From the NCBI RefSeq assembly GCF_000426645.1, contig NZ_AUFT01000006.1:1-64000 (forward strand): a stretch of DNA of 64,000 nucleotides, written 5' to 3'. The notes beneath the pieces are model-generated. The model had not been told where the DNA came from. It saw only the letters and a program-made list of their open reading frames with translations, and searched no databases. The translations under genes were made by a program, and so were the position numbers. The DNA comes from Nakamurella lactea DSM 19367. Lineage in GTDB: Bacteria > Actinomycetota > Actinomycetes > Mycobacteriales > Nakamurellaceae. This document shows, one piece after another, positions 6,089 to 14,639 of this stretch. Every line of letters begins with the position of its first letter. Position 1 is the first letter of the stretch.

Positions 6089-6211
6089 ACCCGCATGTGC
6101 TCGTGAACGTTATCGCTACCGGGCGCCTCACCGTTACGCCTGATGCTCGATCGTGACCAACGCGTCTAGGTTCGTCACCTTACAGGCGGAGTTGCCGGGC
6201 GGATCCACGCT

Positions 6212-9200
6212 TCATAGGTCGCGGCCACCGGTCCGGTCGCTGTCAGGGAAGGGCATCGCCAGTCCTGTCGAGCCAGCGGACTGTTCGTGCTGGTCAGAAG
6301 TGCCGACGACCGGGGGCATGCCGCGACCTTCATGATCTAAGACGTCGGCGACGCGCCGGATTCGAATACCGCGATTGTGCTCGTTCATTCGCCTTGGGAG
6401 ATACCACATTCCGTGGTTACTGGACCACTTGAATCCGCAATCTTTCAGCGCCTGTCGGAGGATGGTGTCCGTCTTGGCGGTGCCGACGACGGTGGTACCG
6501 GATGGGCCGTGCTTGATGACAGGTCCGGTGGCTGCGGAACCCGTAACGTCCGCGGTGGCGGGTGGGTTCATTGTTCCGGCTGGGTGATGGGTGTCGGCGC
6601 CAGGTGGCTGCTCCACCGGTGCTGGAGTGCGCGGGGCGGGAGTAGGCGCGGGTTCAGCGACGATGTGGTACAGGCCCGCTTCTTCGGTGCCCGAGTCGTT
6701 TCCGTGGCCCTCGGCCTTGGCCGGCATACGTTGTGGTGCTGGGCTTTCCGGCTGATGTTCGATTGGCAGTGCCGGCCAGGCGACGGAAGCTGACCCGTCA
6801 GTGTCCACGGAGGGCTCCGGCGCCCGGTGTGTGGCTCGTTCAGTCATGAGTGCGTTGATGCGGGCGACCTCGGTGCGGGCCGCTTCGAGCTCGTCGGCGT
6901 GCTTGAACGGCTCGGACATCGCCTGACGGGCAGCTTGTTCGGTGGCGGCCGCTTCGGCGCGGCCTTCCCGAAGTTTGTCGAGGACTGCGGGGATGGCAGC
7001 GGCGCGGTTCTCCATGGTCCGTATGGCGCCAACGCCCTCAGCGACGCTGTCGGTGGTGACCGTGAATGAGGTGCGGGGAGCGTGTGCGATGTCGACGCGG
7101 AAGTCCGGCCGGCTCGAGCTGGACGGCAGTTGAGTGAAGGTGAAGTGCTGCCCGGCCAGTTCGGCCTCGACCGCGGTGTCACGAGCGAGCCAGGTTCGGC
7201 TGACGCCGGACATGAGCGCGTCGCGGAGTGCCTGGGCCGCTTCGCCGCGGTCGGTGTAGGTGCCGCGGCCGATGGTGATGCGGAAGGCGTCTCCGGTGGT
7301 GGGGGTGAGCCGCTCGGCGGCGGCGACGAGGAGGGGTTCGTCGTGGTCGGCCTGGATGATGCTGCGGGCGGCGGACTCGGCGCGGTAGGACAGGGTGGAC
7401 AGGTTGTTGTGGTGTGCCCGGTCCAGGCGCTGCAGCTTGGCCAGCGCGGCGTCGGCGGTGCTCTTGTCGAGGAGCAGCGGGTCGCCTGAGGTGATGGCCT
7501 TGGTCTCGGCCATCGAGAGCATGGCGTCGCCGATGTCGTCGATCTCGCGGACGTCGAGCCGGCCGCGAAGTACCTGGGTGATGAACTGCTGTTTCCGTTC
7601 CAGGGTCTGCCACATGTAGGTGTCGAAGGAGCCTTCGGTGGCCCACCGGTAGATCTCGATTTCGGGGTTCTGGTTGCCGCGCCGCAAGATCCGACCATCG
7701 CGTTGCTCAATATCCGCGGGTCGCCAGGGCGCGTCGAGGTGGTGCAGAGCGATGGCACGGTTCTGCACGTTGGTACCGACGCCCATCTTCTGGGTCGAGC
7801 CGAGCAGCACAGCGACGTCGCCGGCCCTGCATGCTGCGAACAGGCGTGCCTTCTGGGCATCGTCGTTGGCGTCGTGGATGAACCGGATCGAGCGCTGGGG
7901 CATGCCGCGTCCGACAAGGAGGCTGGCCAGTTCGTCGTAGATGTTGAACTTGTCGGCCTTCGGTGCGGACAGGTCGCAGAACACCAGCTGCAGCGCTCCG
8001 CGGGTCGGGCTGGTGCTGCCGGTGTCGTCGAGGTATTCGTTGTCGCGAGTCTCCCGCCAGATCGTCGCGATCCGGTCGGCGGCCGCGCTGACCTTGGTCG
8101 TTTCGGTCGGCTCGTCGCCGCCGACGAGGCGCATGTCCAGCGCCGCGTGCCGGCCCTCACCGATGATCTTGAGGTGGTTGTCACCGCCCTTCTCTGCACG
8201 GCCGGTGAGCCGGTCGGCGCGGTGGTCCAGCTCTGCGATGAACTCCGCCAGTTCGGGTGAGCCGGGCACCGCGACGGTCTCGGGGAGCCGCTTACCGTCA
8301 GGTCGTGCCCGCAGTAGCGGGGTGGGGAGGTTGAGGTCTTCGGCGGTCTTCACGTCGGCGAAGGTGGCCCAGATCCGCAGCAGCTCAGGGACATTCTGGA
8401 AGCGGGCGAAGCGAGTCTTCTGTCGGTAGCCGGCGCCGCTGGGCTTCAGTTCCAGCCCGGCGGTCGTCTCGGCGAAAGTCGCTGCCCACACGTCGAAGTC
8501 GGCGACCCCGGCAGCTTCGAGCAGGTCGGGCCGCAGGTAGCGCATCATGACGTGCGCCTCGGAGATGGAGTTGGCGATCGGGGTGGCGGTGGCCAGGGTG
8601 GCGACGCGTTCGCCGTGGCTGCGGCGCAGCAGCTCGATCTTCATGTGCAGGTCGGTGGCCATCTGGCTGCCGTCCAGGCCGGCATCGGGGATCTTGCTGA
8701 CGGTCTTGAGATTCTTGTGCAGGTGCGCCTCGTCGACCACGACGTAGTCGATGCCGGTGTCTTCGAAGCTGACCCCCGGGTCGCGGGCCACATCGAGCAG
8801 GCCGGTCAGCGACTGCTCGGACTTCAACACGAGCTTCTCGATGCGCTTGATGGTCAGGTCGGCGCCGGACTCCTTCGCGCGATCCAGCGCGGATCGGAGC
8901 CCGTCCAGCTCGGCGCGGGTGTATTCGGCCTCGAACTCAGGCGAGACGGCGATGCGTTGGAACGACTTGTGGGTGATGACGATGCCGTCCCAGTCGCCGG
9001 TGGCGATGCGGGCGATCAGGTCACGTCGGCGGTCCTTGGTGACGTCGTCCTTGCCGGCCGCCAGGACGCGGGCCTGCGGGTAGAGCTGCAGCCATTCGCG
9101 GGAGAACTGTTCCAGCATGTGCCCAGGGACGACGGCCACCGGTTTGCTGGCCATCCCGAGCCGGCGCAGTTCCATCATGCCCATGACCATTTCGGCGGTC

Positions 9201-12200
9201 TTGCCGGCGCCGACCTGGTGGAAGAGTCCGACGGCGGGTTCGGCGAGCATCCGGGCGACGGCGGCCCGCTGGTGCGGGCCGGGGGTGAACGAGGCGGCCA
9301 GGCCGGGCAGGGTGAGCCGCTGGCCGTCCTCGCTGTAGTCCCGCAGGACCAGGGAGTTGAATCGGCGGTTGTATTCGTCGGCGAGCCGCACGGCACGTTC
9401 CGGTTCCTCCCACACCCAGTCGGCGAACCGTTCTTGTAGCGCGGCGGCCTTGTCCCGGGCGGCCTCGGTTTCGGTGGGGTTGAGTGTGGTGGACCCGTCG
9501 TCGTGGTTGGTGTCCTCGACGGTGATGGGCCGCTGTTCGAGCAGGGCCGCCATCAGTTCGCCGGCGGGGCGCCGCTCGGTGCCCCACTGGCTGGTCGCGG
9601 CGAGGCTGTGTCGATTGGCGCGGACCTCCCAGATGGAGGTGCCCTCGCCGCCGGACTGCACTCGGGCGGAGCGGTCGCCCAGCACGTCCCGCAGGAACTG
9701 CTGGTAGTCGTCGGCGCTGATCCACACCGCGCCGATCCGCGGACTGATCTCGGCCGGAGTCAGTGGCGTGGGTTGCACGTCGCGCAAGGCGGCGGCGTTC
9801 ACCGTGAATTGGCCATGACCGTCGTCAACGGCGGTCTGCGCGGCGTCGAGTTTCACCCGCACGTTGCCAGACAAGTATTCGGCGCGGGGCACCAGGCGGC
9901 CGTCCTGCGGGTCATCGAAGACCAGCTCGCCGAGCCGATCGCGGGCATCCTCTTGGTCGACGCCCAGGAGAGCGGCGATCCGGTCGAGGTCGAGGCGCCC
10001 GTCGGTTTCCAGAGCAATCGCGATTGCGTCCTCGGGCGTGTCCGCGCCCAGGACCGGTGTCCGGGGGAGCACGACGCGTTCGGTGAGCAGTGGTGCCGGG
10101 ATGGCCCGCTGGGTTTCCTCGTCGAAGATCTCCAGGGCACGGATAAGGGAGGCGAATGGATCGGTGCGCAGGAATCGCATGACGTCCGGGCGGCGGCGGT
10201 TCATCAGGTCTTCGCCGGTGTCGGGGTCGGTGCGGCCGCTGCGAACCAGGCGGAACCGGTTAATCGGGCCGTGCCGGTCGACGTAGCGGGCGTGGGATTG
10301 GCCGAGCCGGCCGCGCAGGCCGTCCAGCTCCGGGGTGTCGTCGCTGTCGGCGGCCTCAAGCTGCAGCAGTTCGCGGGCCAAGTCGCGCAGCTCGAGCAGT
10401 TCGCGGAGCTCGCGCTGCTGGGTCTTGGGCACGGTCAGCGGCGCCGGACCGTAGACGTCCATAATCTGGAAGCCGGTCTCGGGATGCCCGGTGACCATGC
10501 CGATCCAGGTGCCGTCGGGGGGAGTGACCGCGGCGGTCGCGGTGGGTGCGGGCCCATCGGGCCGGGCGCTGACGGTCAGGTCGGCGACCTGGGCCTCGTG
10601 GACGATGCCTGCGAGCGCGGTCCGCAATTGTGCCGCGACCGTGGTCGGGTCCGGGCTGGTGACGGTGAGCGTGTCCGCGCCGTGCATGCCGTGGCGGATC
10701 CCGGGTTCGCCGAGCACTCGCTGGGGGTGTTCGGTGAAGTACCCGGAGATGCGCCGGTCCTGCAGCACGCCGTCGATGCGCAGCGGGTGGGTGGTGAGCC
10801 ACGAGTCATCGCCGGGTTCCCGGTCGTCTTCGCGGCGGCGCAGCACCAGCACGTCGGTGAGCGCGTCCGTGCCGGCGGTGCGCCGATGGGCGCCGGTGGG
10901 TAGCCGGACGGCGCCGAGAAGGTCTGCCTTGGCGTACATCTCGCGACGGGCTGTCGGGTTGGTCGCATCCAAGGTGGAGGCGGAGGTGATGACCGCGACC
11001 AGGCCGCCGGGGCGGACGAAGTCCAGAGACTTGAGAATGAAGTGGTTGTGCATGCTGTGTTGGTTCGGGTTGTGCTGTCGATCGTGCAGTACCACGTCCG
11101 CGAAGGGCACGTTCCCGACCGCGGCGTCGAAAGCCGCTGATGGGTAACGGGTATTGGCGAAGGATTCAGTGCGAATGGTGGCGTGCGGGTACAGCTGCTG
11201 CGCGATGCGTGCGGTGACCGGGTCGAGTTCGACACCGGTCATCCGGAACCCGGTTGCCGCGGCGTCTTCGGAGTTCGACGCCGGGGCCAGACCGATGAAG
11301 GTGCCGGAACCCGACCCGGGTTCCAGGACCTCGCCTGCGGTGAGGCCGAGGGATGTGACGGCCTGCCAAATGGCGTCGACGATGCCGGGGTCGGTGTAGT
11401 GCGCATTGATGGTGGTGCGCCGGGCCGCGTCCCACTCGGCGCCGGTGAGCAGATCACGGAGCTGGGCGCGCTGCGTCGACCACTCGGCGCGGGTGTCGTC
11501 GAAGATGCCCGGGATCGCCCCCCACGACGACCAAGCCGCCAGCACCGGCTGCTCGTCCGCCGTGGCCGGCCGATCGCCGTCGGCGAGCTCACGGGAAAGC
11601 CGCAGCGCCCGCAGGTTCGCGTCGATCCGGGCGCGGTCCCCGGACGGGACGAGCTGCCGATCACGCGCCGGCCGGAAGACTGGGCGAGCTACGGCTGTTG
11701 CTGGCCGGTCCGCTCCCGCCAGTCCCGATCCAGCTCCGCGTTCCGGTCCCGTTCCTCCTGTTCCCGCTCCAGCCGGTCCCGCCGGGCCCACTGCTGCTTC
11801 AGCTGCCAGACCGGATCCGGTTCCTCGTCGTCCTCCTGGTCCGTCTCCTCCGGGGGTGACGAGTAGACCAGGTCCGCCAGGACCGCTTCCTCGGCCTGCA
11901 GCTTCGCCATCCGCAGCCGGCCGACCTTCCCCAGATACCCCTCGCCGGCGCGATCCGGTCCCGCCAGATGGTCCGTCAGCTGATCCACCTGAGAGGCGAC
12001 CGTCTCGCCCAAGGTCGAAAAGAAGTCCTCGGGATCCGGGATCTCTGCGAACGCTGCCGGCTTGTGCTGCCGCCAATAGGTCTTCGCCAGCTGGCCGTAC
12101 TGGTTCATCGTCGGAATCTCCTGAGCGGGCCGGTGCGAGGCGCTGCGGCTGCGATTCCGCGGCTCCCCACAGATCATCGAAGCTGAGCTGCTGCCCACCA

Positions 12201-12289
12201 TCATCGGTCCGATCACGTCGCCGTGCTGACATGCGCTGCGTCCTCCGACGGGGTCCGCGGCCCCGCGGGCGGTGGACGGCCAGTGACAT
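6212..12289 (-). CDS. N6-adenine DNA methylase/SNF2-type helicase fusion
   Basis: A protein of about 2,000 residues of the plasmid and phage methylase-helicase type (DarB-like architecture). Residues about 230-450 hold an Eco57I-like methylase: motif I EPGSGSGTF near 325 and motif IV GNVPF near 393 (NVPF in place of NPPF). Residues about 1000-1600 form an SNF2 helicase: Walker A HQVGAGKT near 1025, DEAH near 1181, LATATPIANS, and QRDGRILRRGNQ. The C-terminus carries a GFKWSSNHGMWYLP module also found in the SSB-like protein. The start is uncertain: ATG at 12289 or 12232 (before QQLSFDDLW). Residues 60-200 in this frame are Gly-rich and overlap another coding frame at 11689-12108. It probably processes or protects element DNA during transfer; that role is inferred. 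Confidence 0.85.
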   Translation of the reverse strand: MSLAVHRPRGRGPRRRTQRMSARRRDRTDDGGQQLSFDDLWGAAESQPQRLAPARSGDSDDEPVRPAGEDLLAAAQAGSVRRDPGSRGLLFDLGRDGRLSGGSADGPSGGTGSRRRGVSGEGRPAADGEAAGRGSGPGGPGLLVTPGGDGPGGRRGTGSGLAAEAAVGPAGPAGAGTGGTGPERGAGSGLAGADRPATAVARPVFRPARDRQLVPSGDRARIDANLRALRLSRELADGDRPATADEQPVLAAWSSWGAIPGIFDDTRAEWSTQRAQLRDLLTGAEWDAARRTTINAHYTDPGIVDAIWQAVTSLGLTAGEVLEPGSGSGTFIGLAPASNSEDAAATGFRMTGVELDPVTARIAQQLYPHATIRTESFANTRYPSAAFDAAVGNVPFADVVLHDRQHNPNQHSMHNHFILKSLDFVRPGGLVAVITSASTLDATNPTARREMYAKADLLGAVRLPTGAHRRTAGTDALTDVLVLRRREDDREPGDDSWLTTHPLRIDGVLQDRRISGYFTEHPQRVLGEPGIRHGMHGADTLTVTSPDPTTVAAQLRTALAGIVHEAQVADLTVSARPDGPAPTATAAVTPPDGTWIGMVTGHPETGFQIMDVYGPAPLTVPKTQQRELRELLELRDLARELLQLEAADSDDTPELDGLRGRLGQSHARYVDRHGPINRFRLVRSGRTDPDTGEDLMNRRRPDVMRFLRTDPFASLIRALEIFDEETQRAIPAPLLTERVVLPRTPVLGADTPEDAIAIALETDGRLDLDRIAALLGVDQEDARDRLGELVFDDPQDGRLVPRAEYLSGNVRVKLDAAQTAVDDGHGQFTVNAAALRDVQPTPLTPAEISPRIGAVWISADDYQQFLRDVLGDRSARVQSGGEGTSIWEVRANRHSLAATSQWGTERRPAGELMAALLEQRPITVEDTNHDDGSTTLNPTETEAARDKAAALQERFADWVWEEPERAVRLADEYNRRFNSLVLRDYSEDGQRLTLPGLAASFTPGPHQRAAVARMLAEPAVGLFHQVGAGKTAEMVMGMMELRRLGMASKPVAVVPGHMLEQFSREWLQLYPQARVLAAGKDDVTKDRRRDLIARIATGDWDGIVITHKSFQRIAVSPEFEAEYTRAELDGLRSALDRAKESGADLTIKRIEKLVLKSEQSLTGLLDVARDPGVSFEDTGIDYVVVDEAHLHKNLKTVSKIPDAGLDGSQMATDLHMKIELLRRSHGERVATLATATPIANSISEAHVMMRYLRPDLLEAAGVADFDVWAATFAETTAGLELKPSGAGYRQKTRFARFQNVPELLRIWATFADVKTAEDLNLPTPLLRARPDGKRLPETVAVPGSPELAEFIAELDHRADRLTGRAEKGGDNHLKIIGEGRHAALDMRLVGGDEPTETTKVSAAADRIATIWRETRDNEYLDDTGSTSPTRGALQLVFCDLSAPKADKFNIYDELASLLVGRGMPQRSIRFIHDANDDAQKARLFAACRAGDVAVLLGSTQKMGVGTNVQNRAIALHHLDAPWRPADIEQRDGRILRRGNQNPEIEIYRWATEGSFDTYMWQTLERKQQFITQVLRGRLDVREIDDIGDAMLSMAETKAITSGDPLLLDKSTADAALAKLQRLDRAHHNNLSTLSYRAESAARSIIQADHDEPLLVAAAERLTPTTGDAFRITIGRGTYTDRGEAAQALRDALMSGVSRTWLARDTAVEAELAGQHFTFTQLPSSSSRPDFRVDIAHAPRTSFTVTTDSVAEGVGAIRTMENRAAAIPAVLDKLREGRAEAAATEQAARQAMSEPFKHADELEAARTEVARINALMTERATHRAPEPSVDTDGSASVAWPALPIEHQPESPAPQRMPAKAEGHGNDSGTEEAGLYHIVAEPAPTPAPRTPAPVEQPPGADTHHPAGTMNPPATADVTGSAATGPVIKHGPSGTTVVGTAKTDTILRQALKDCGFKWSSNHGMWYLPRRMNEHNRGIRIRRVADVLDHEGRGMPPVVGTSDQHEQSAGSTGLAMPFPDSDRTGGRDL
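11689..12108 (-). CDS. Conserved-looking 139-residue protein nested in methylase-helicase 5' end
   Basis: ATG at 12106-12108 has SD AGGAG eight bases upstream. The protein begins MNQYGQLAKTYWRQHKPAAF, continues with PDPEDFFSTLGETVASQVDQL and GYLGKVGRLRMAKLQAEEAVL, and ends in an acidic then charged helical tail (REQEERDRNAELDRDWRERT). Third-codon-position GC is high in this frame, and the residues look far more protein-like than the Gly-rich frame of the methylase-helicase over the same DNA. It resembles small proteins encoded next to methylase-helicases in actinobacterial elements. Its stop lies only about 15 bases before the conserved RPVFRPARD stretch of the big protein. Confidence 0.65.
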   Translation of the reverse strand: MNQYGQLAKTYWRQHKPAAFAEIPDPEDFFSTLGETVASQVDQLTDHLAGPDRAGEGYLGKVGRLRMAKLQAEEAVLADLVYSSPPEETDQEDDEEPDPVWQLKQQWARRDRLEREQEERDRNAELDRDWRERTGQQQP

Positions 12290-12380
12290 CTGCGGTGCCG
12301 CATTGCCGTGCTCCTTCCTGCTCGGCCTGGGTTCAGTACCTCACCTGGGTGTGACACCGGCCCGGCAAACCTCGGCTCGA

Positions 12381-12418
12381 GGTGATTCCGGCGGAATCAC
12401 CCTGTCCCCGGAAACAGG
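12381..12418. repeat. Two adjacent dyads between ssb-like gene and methylase-helicase
   Basis: GGTGATTCC (12381-12389) is followed after three bases by its exact complement GGAATCACC (12393-12401). CCTGT/ACAGG flanks CCCCGGA directly afterwards. The pair lies 92 bases upstream of the methylase-helicase start. It could be a terminator for the SSB-like gene or an operator for the next transcription unit. Confidence 0.5.
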
Positions 12419-12430
12419 CCGACCCGGCGC

Positions 12431-12442
12431 ACCCCATGGGGT
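12431..12442. promoter_or_regulatory. Shared ACCCCATGGGGT palindrome, copy 1
   Basis: A perfect 12-bp palindrome just downstream of the SSB-like gene stop and upstream of the methylase-helicase. Its surroundings (GGCCCGGCC nearby and TTAAC 20 bases further) recur at 14535-14545 upstream of the zinc-motif gene. Repetition ahead of two co-directional genes suggests an element-specific operator or promoter element. Confidence 0.45.
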
Positions 12443-12467
12443 GGGCCGGGCCGATGCGAGTTAACGG

Positions 12468-13982
12468 TCAGCGGTCAATGGACACGCCGCGATCGGCCGG
12501 TTCGGCTCCGTCGCGGGCGAACCCGCCGCGCCCTGTCTCCGGCGCGGACCCGACGGGCCGGGCATCACTGGCTGCTGGCGCGTCACTGACGTTGAGCGTC
12601 AGACCGGCGTCATAGACGCCGCGGTTCACCTGTGCGACGCGGGTGTCCCGGTCGGCCGCGCCCATGCTGGCGGGCAGGTACCAGGCGGTGTGCTTGGCCG
12701 ACCACTTGAACCCGTTGTCCTTCAGCACGCCCTGCAGCGCCTTGTCGTCGCGGCCCACCCCGACCGCGATGGTCTGCGTCGGAGTGTGATGCAGCGTCGC
12801 CGCCGCGGAAGGCGTCGCGCGTTCGACGGTTCGTTGCACAGGCGCGGCGGTGGCGGTTCCGGGTGTCGGCCGTGGGGTGACGCTGGAGGCGAATACCTTC
12901 AGCGCCGCGCCCATGCTGCCGTCCCGGCGGGCGAAGGTTTCGACCTCGGGGCGGCCCTTGACGATGACCGGATCACCGATCTGCATGGAGTTGACGGCCG
13001 TTTCGGCGCGGCTGCCGAAGATCACCACCTCGGTGTACACCGGCGGAGCGTCGGTCCATTGCCCGTCCGTGTCGCGGACTCGTTCGTTGCTGGCTACCCG
13101 CAGCCGCGCCCACGAGCGGCCGGAGTCGGCGACGCCGTAGGTCGGTTCGGCCGCCAGGTTGCCGTTGATGGTGACCCGCATGCCGGGCGGTGCCACCGGC
13201 GCCGGCGATCGTTGCTGGGACGGCGTGTCGGCCGGTGGCGTTGTGGCCGGCTCGGTCCGGTCGGCCGGTGGCTCATTCTCGGCGGCCTCAGCCGGCTGGT
13301 CAGGCTCGGCCGGGTTCTGGAGGTCGTGCAGATCGCGCAGGGCGTCGGCCTCCGATCCGCGTTGCCCGTCCAGCAGGGCCGCGAGCTGCACGGTGGCGCG
13401 TTGGATGCGGGCCGGGTTGCCGTCCTCCGCCTCCAGGTCGCTGATCTGCGTCGACAGGATGGTCGCCTGTTCGGCGACATTGCCCCACGGAGGGGTGGGC
13501 AGCACCGGACGGCCGCGACCGTCCAGCAGGGTGGTCTCGGGGGTGGTCATGGTCGTTTCTCCGTTCGTGATGGTGCTGGCTGGGTTGGGAAATCGGGCGC
13601 CCTGCGCGACTGCCTCGGCGGTGACGGGCGGGCTGATGACGGTGGAGGCCCTGTCGGCGACGCGCAGGATCGCGCGCTGCCCGTCGATGCTCGTGTCCAC
13701 CTGATAGTCGCCGGGCGCCAGGTGCCGCCACGCGGTCGAGGCCAGCCCGTCGAAGGCTGGTGAGCCGAACTCGTTGTCCGGATCGGTCAGGCTGACGTAG
13801 GCATCCTCGAGAGGCTCGAGCTCGGCGAGGACCTGTCCGAACGCGAACGCGACGTCCGCGCTGTTGCGGCCCTGCGACCACTCGCGCAGCGCGCTATCGA
13901 GCTGGTCGAGGTCGGTAGTGGCGATGATCGAACGGACCTCTGCCGCGACGTCACCGTCGGCGGGTTCGCTGGGTCTGGTCAT
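12468..13982 (-). CDS. SSB-like OB-fold protein with C-terminal GFKWS module
   Basis: A 504-residue protein with ATG at 13980-13982. Residues about 267-370 form a single-stranded-DNA-binding OB fold: MRVTINGNLAAEPTYGV, SWARLRVASNERVRD, VYTEVVIFGSRAETAVNSM, and GDPVIVKGRPEVETF. This matches Ssb in order and spacing. Residues about 420-460 carry LKDNGFKWSAKHTAWYLPASM, the same module as the methylase-helicase C-terminus. The first 145 residues (with DYQVDTSIDGQRAILRV) are of unknown type. An internal ATG (13547-13549) with SD GGAG could start a shorter form lacking them. Plasmid-borne SSBs coat transferred single strands; the C-terminal module may be a partner or DNA contact. Confidence 0.8.
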   Translation of the reverse strand: MTRPSEPADGDVAAEVRSIIATTDLDQLDSALREWSQGRNSADVAFAFGQVLAELEPLEDAYVSLTDPDNEFGSPAFDGLASTAWRHLAPGDYQVDTSIDGQRAILRVADRASTVISPPVTAEAVAQGARFPNPASTITNGETTMTTPETTLLDGRGRPVLPTPPWGNVAEQATILSTQISDLEAEDGNPARIQRATVQLAALLDGQRGSEADALRDLHDLQNPAEPDQPAEAAENEPPADRTEPATTPPADTPSQQRSPAPVAPPGMRVTINGNLAAEPTYGVADSGRSWARLRVASNERVRDTDGQWTDAPPVYTEVVIFGSRAETAVNSMQIGDPVIVKGRPEVETFARRDGSMGAALKVFASSVTPRPTPGTATAAPVQRTVERATPSAAATLHHTPTQTIAVGVGRDDKALQGVLKDNGFKWSAKHTAWYLPASMGAADRDTRVAQVNRGVYDAGLTLNVSDAPAASDARPVGSAPETGRGGFARDGAEPADRGVSIDR

Positions 13983-13999
13983 GGTCAGTCACCTGCCTT

Positions 14000-14482
14000 T
14001 CAGTACGGGTTCTGGGTGCCGGTCGAAGTGGTCGCTGCGTCGTCGGTGAGCGCGGCTGTGAGTTCATCGGACAGCACAGACGGGTCGATGTCGCGGTGGT
14101 CGAGCCACCAACCTGCGGCGTTGACCTGTCCGGCGGGCGAGGCGACCTGCTCGTCGAAGTCCGCCTCGTCCAGGTCGAGGGCCTCGAACGCCTTGGTGAT
14201 GAGGTCGACCCGGATGCGCATCGCCCAATCCTGGATCTTCTCCGGGCCATCGAGCGGCTCGAGGCCGAACTTCTTCTCAGCGGCGCGGGCCTCGCGGGAC
14301 TCCTCGGCGCGCTTGGCGGCGACCCACTCCTGCTTCTTCCTGATCTGTTTCGGATCGCAGTCCCGGCACGGCTGCTTCGCCAGCCAGGCCGCGAAGCCGG
14401 CCCGCTCGAACGGCTTCTTCGTCGACAGATCACGCTGTTCGCTGTGGCCGCACTGGTGCTTGACGGTCGTCTCTGCTGGCAT
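14000..14482 (-). CDS. Conserved-looking element protein with Cys/His motif
   Basis: A 160-residue protein beginning MPAETTVKHQCGHSEQRDLS. Cys11 and His13, with the CRDC pair at 39-42, form a likely zinc site (CGH ... CxxC). A charged helix follows (KQIRKKQEWVAAKRAEESRE), then an acidic C-terminal domain ending TQNPY. It lies 17 bases upstream of the SSB-like gene on the same strand and probably shares its transcript. Proteins starting this way are frequent in actinobacterial conjugative elements; their function is not established. Confidence 0.7.
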   Translation of the reverse strand: MPAETTVKHQCGHSEQRDLSTKKPFERAGFAAWLAKQPCRDCDPKQIRKKQEWVAAKRAEESREARAAEKKFGLEPLDGPEKIQDWAMRIRVDLITKAFEALDLDEADFDEQVASPAGQVNAAGWWLDHRDIDPSVLSDELTAALTDDAATTSTGTQNPY

Positions 14483-14534
14483 CTCTCGTACCTGCTTCCC
14501 ATCGGTGACCCCGGCTGGATGCCGGGAATCTGCT

Positions 14535-14545
14535 ACCCCATGGGT
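14535..14545. promoter_or_regulatory. Shared ACCCCATGGGT motif, copy 2
   Basis: This near-copy of the palindrome at 12431-12442 sits 53 bases upstream of the zinc-motif gene start, with GGCCGGGCCGG and GTTAA at matching distances on the same side. Both copies lie in front of minus-strand genes of the element backbone. Confidence 0.45.
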
Positions 14546-14627
14546 GGGCTCCGGCCGGGCCGGTTAAGTCATATCGCCGGGCACGCCGGGCTCGGGCAGT
14601 TGGTCGTTCGAGGACTTGTATCGAACG

Positions 14628-14633
14628 TATGAT
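14628..14633 (+). promoter_or_regulatory. -10 element TATGAT of a probably leaderless gene
   Basis: TATGAT lies seven bases before the GTG at 14640, the spacing expected if transcription starts at the start codon. No clear SD precedes the GTG. A -35 is not obvious. Leaderless starts are common in Actinomycetota. Confidence 0.45.
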
Positions 14634-14639
14634 CGACTT

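Noticed and set aside
11239-11664. A 141-codon minus-strand frame beginning at GTG near 11664
   Set aside because: It overlaps the conserved methylase region in another frame and has Ser/Arg/Pro-rich shadow composition.
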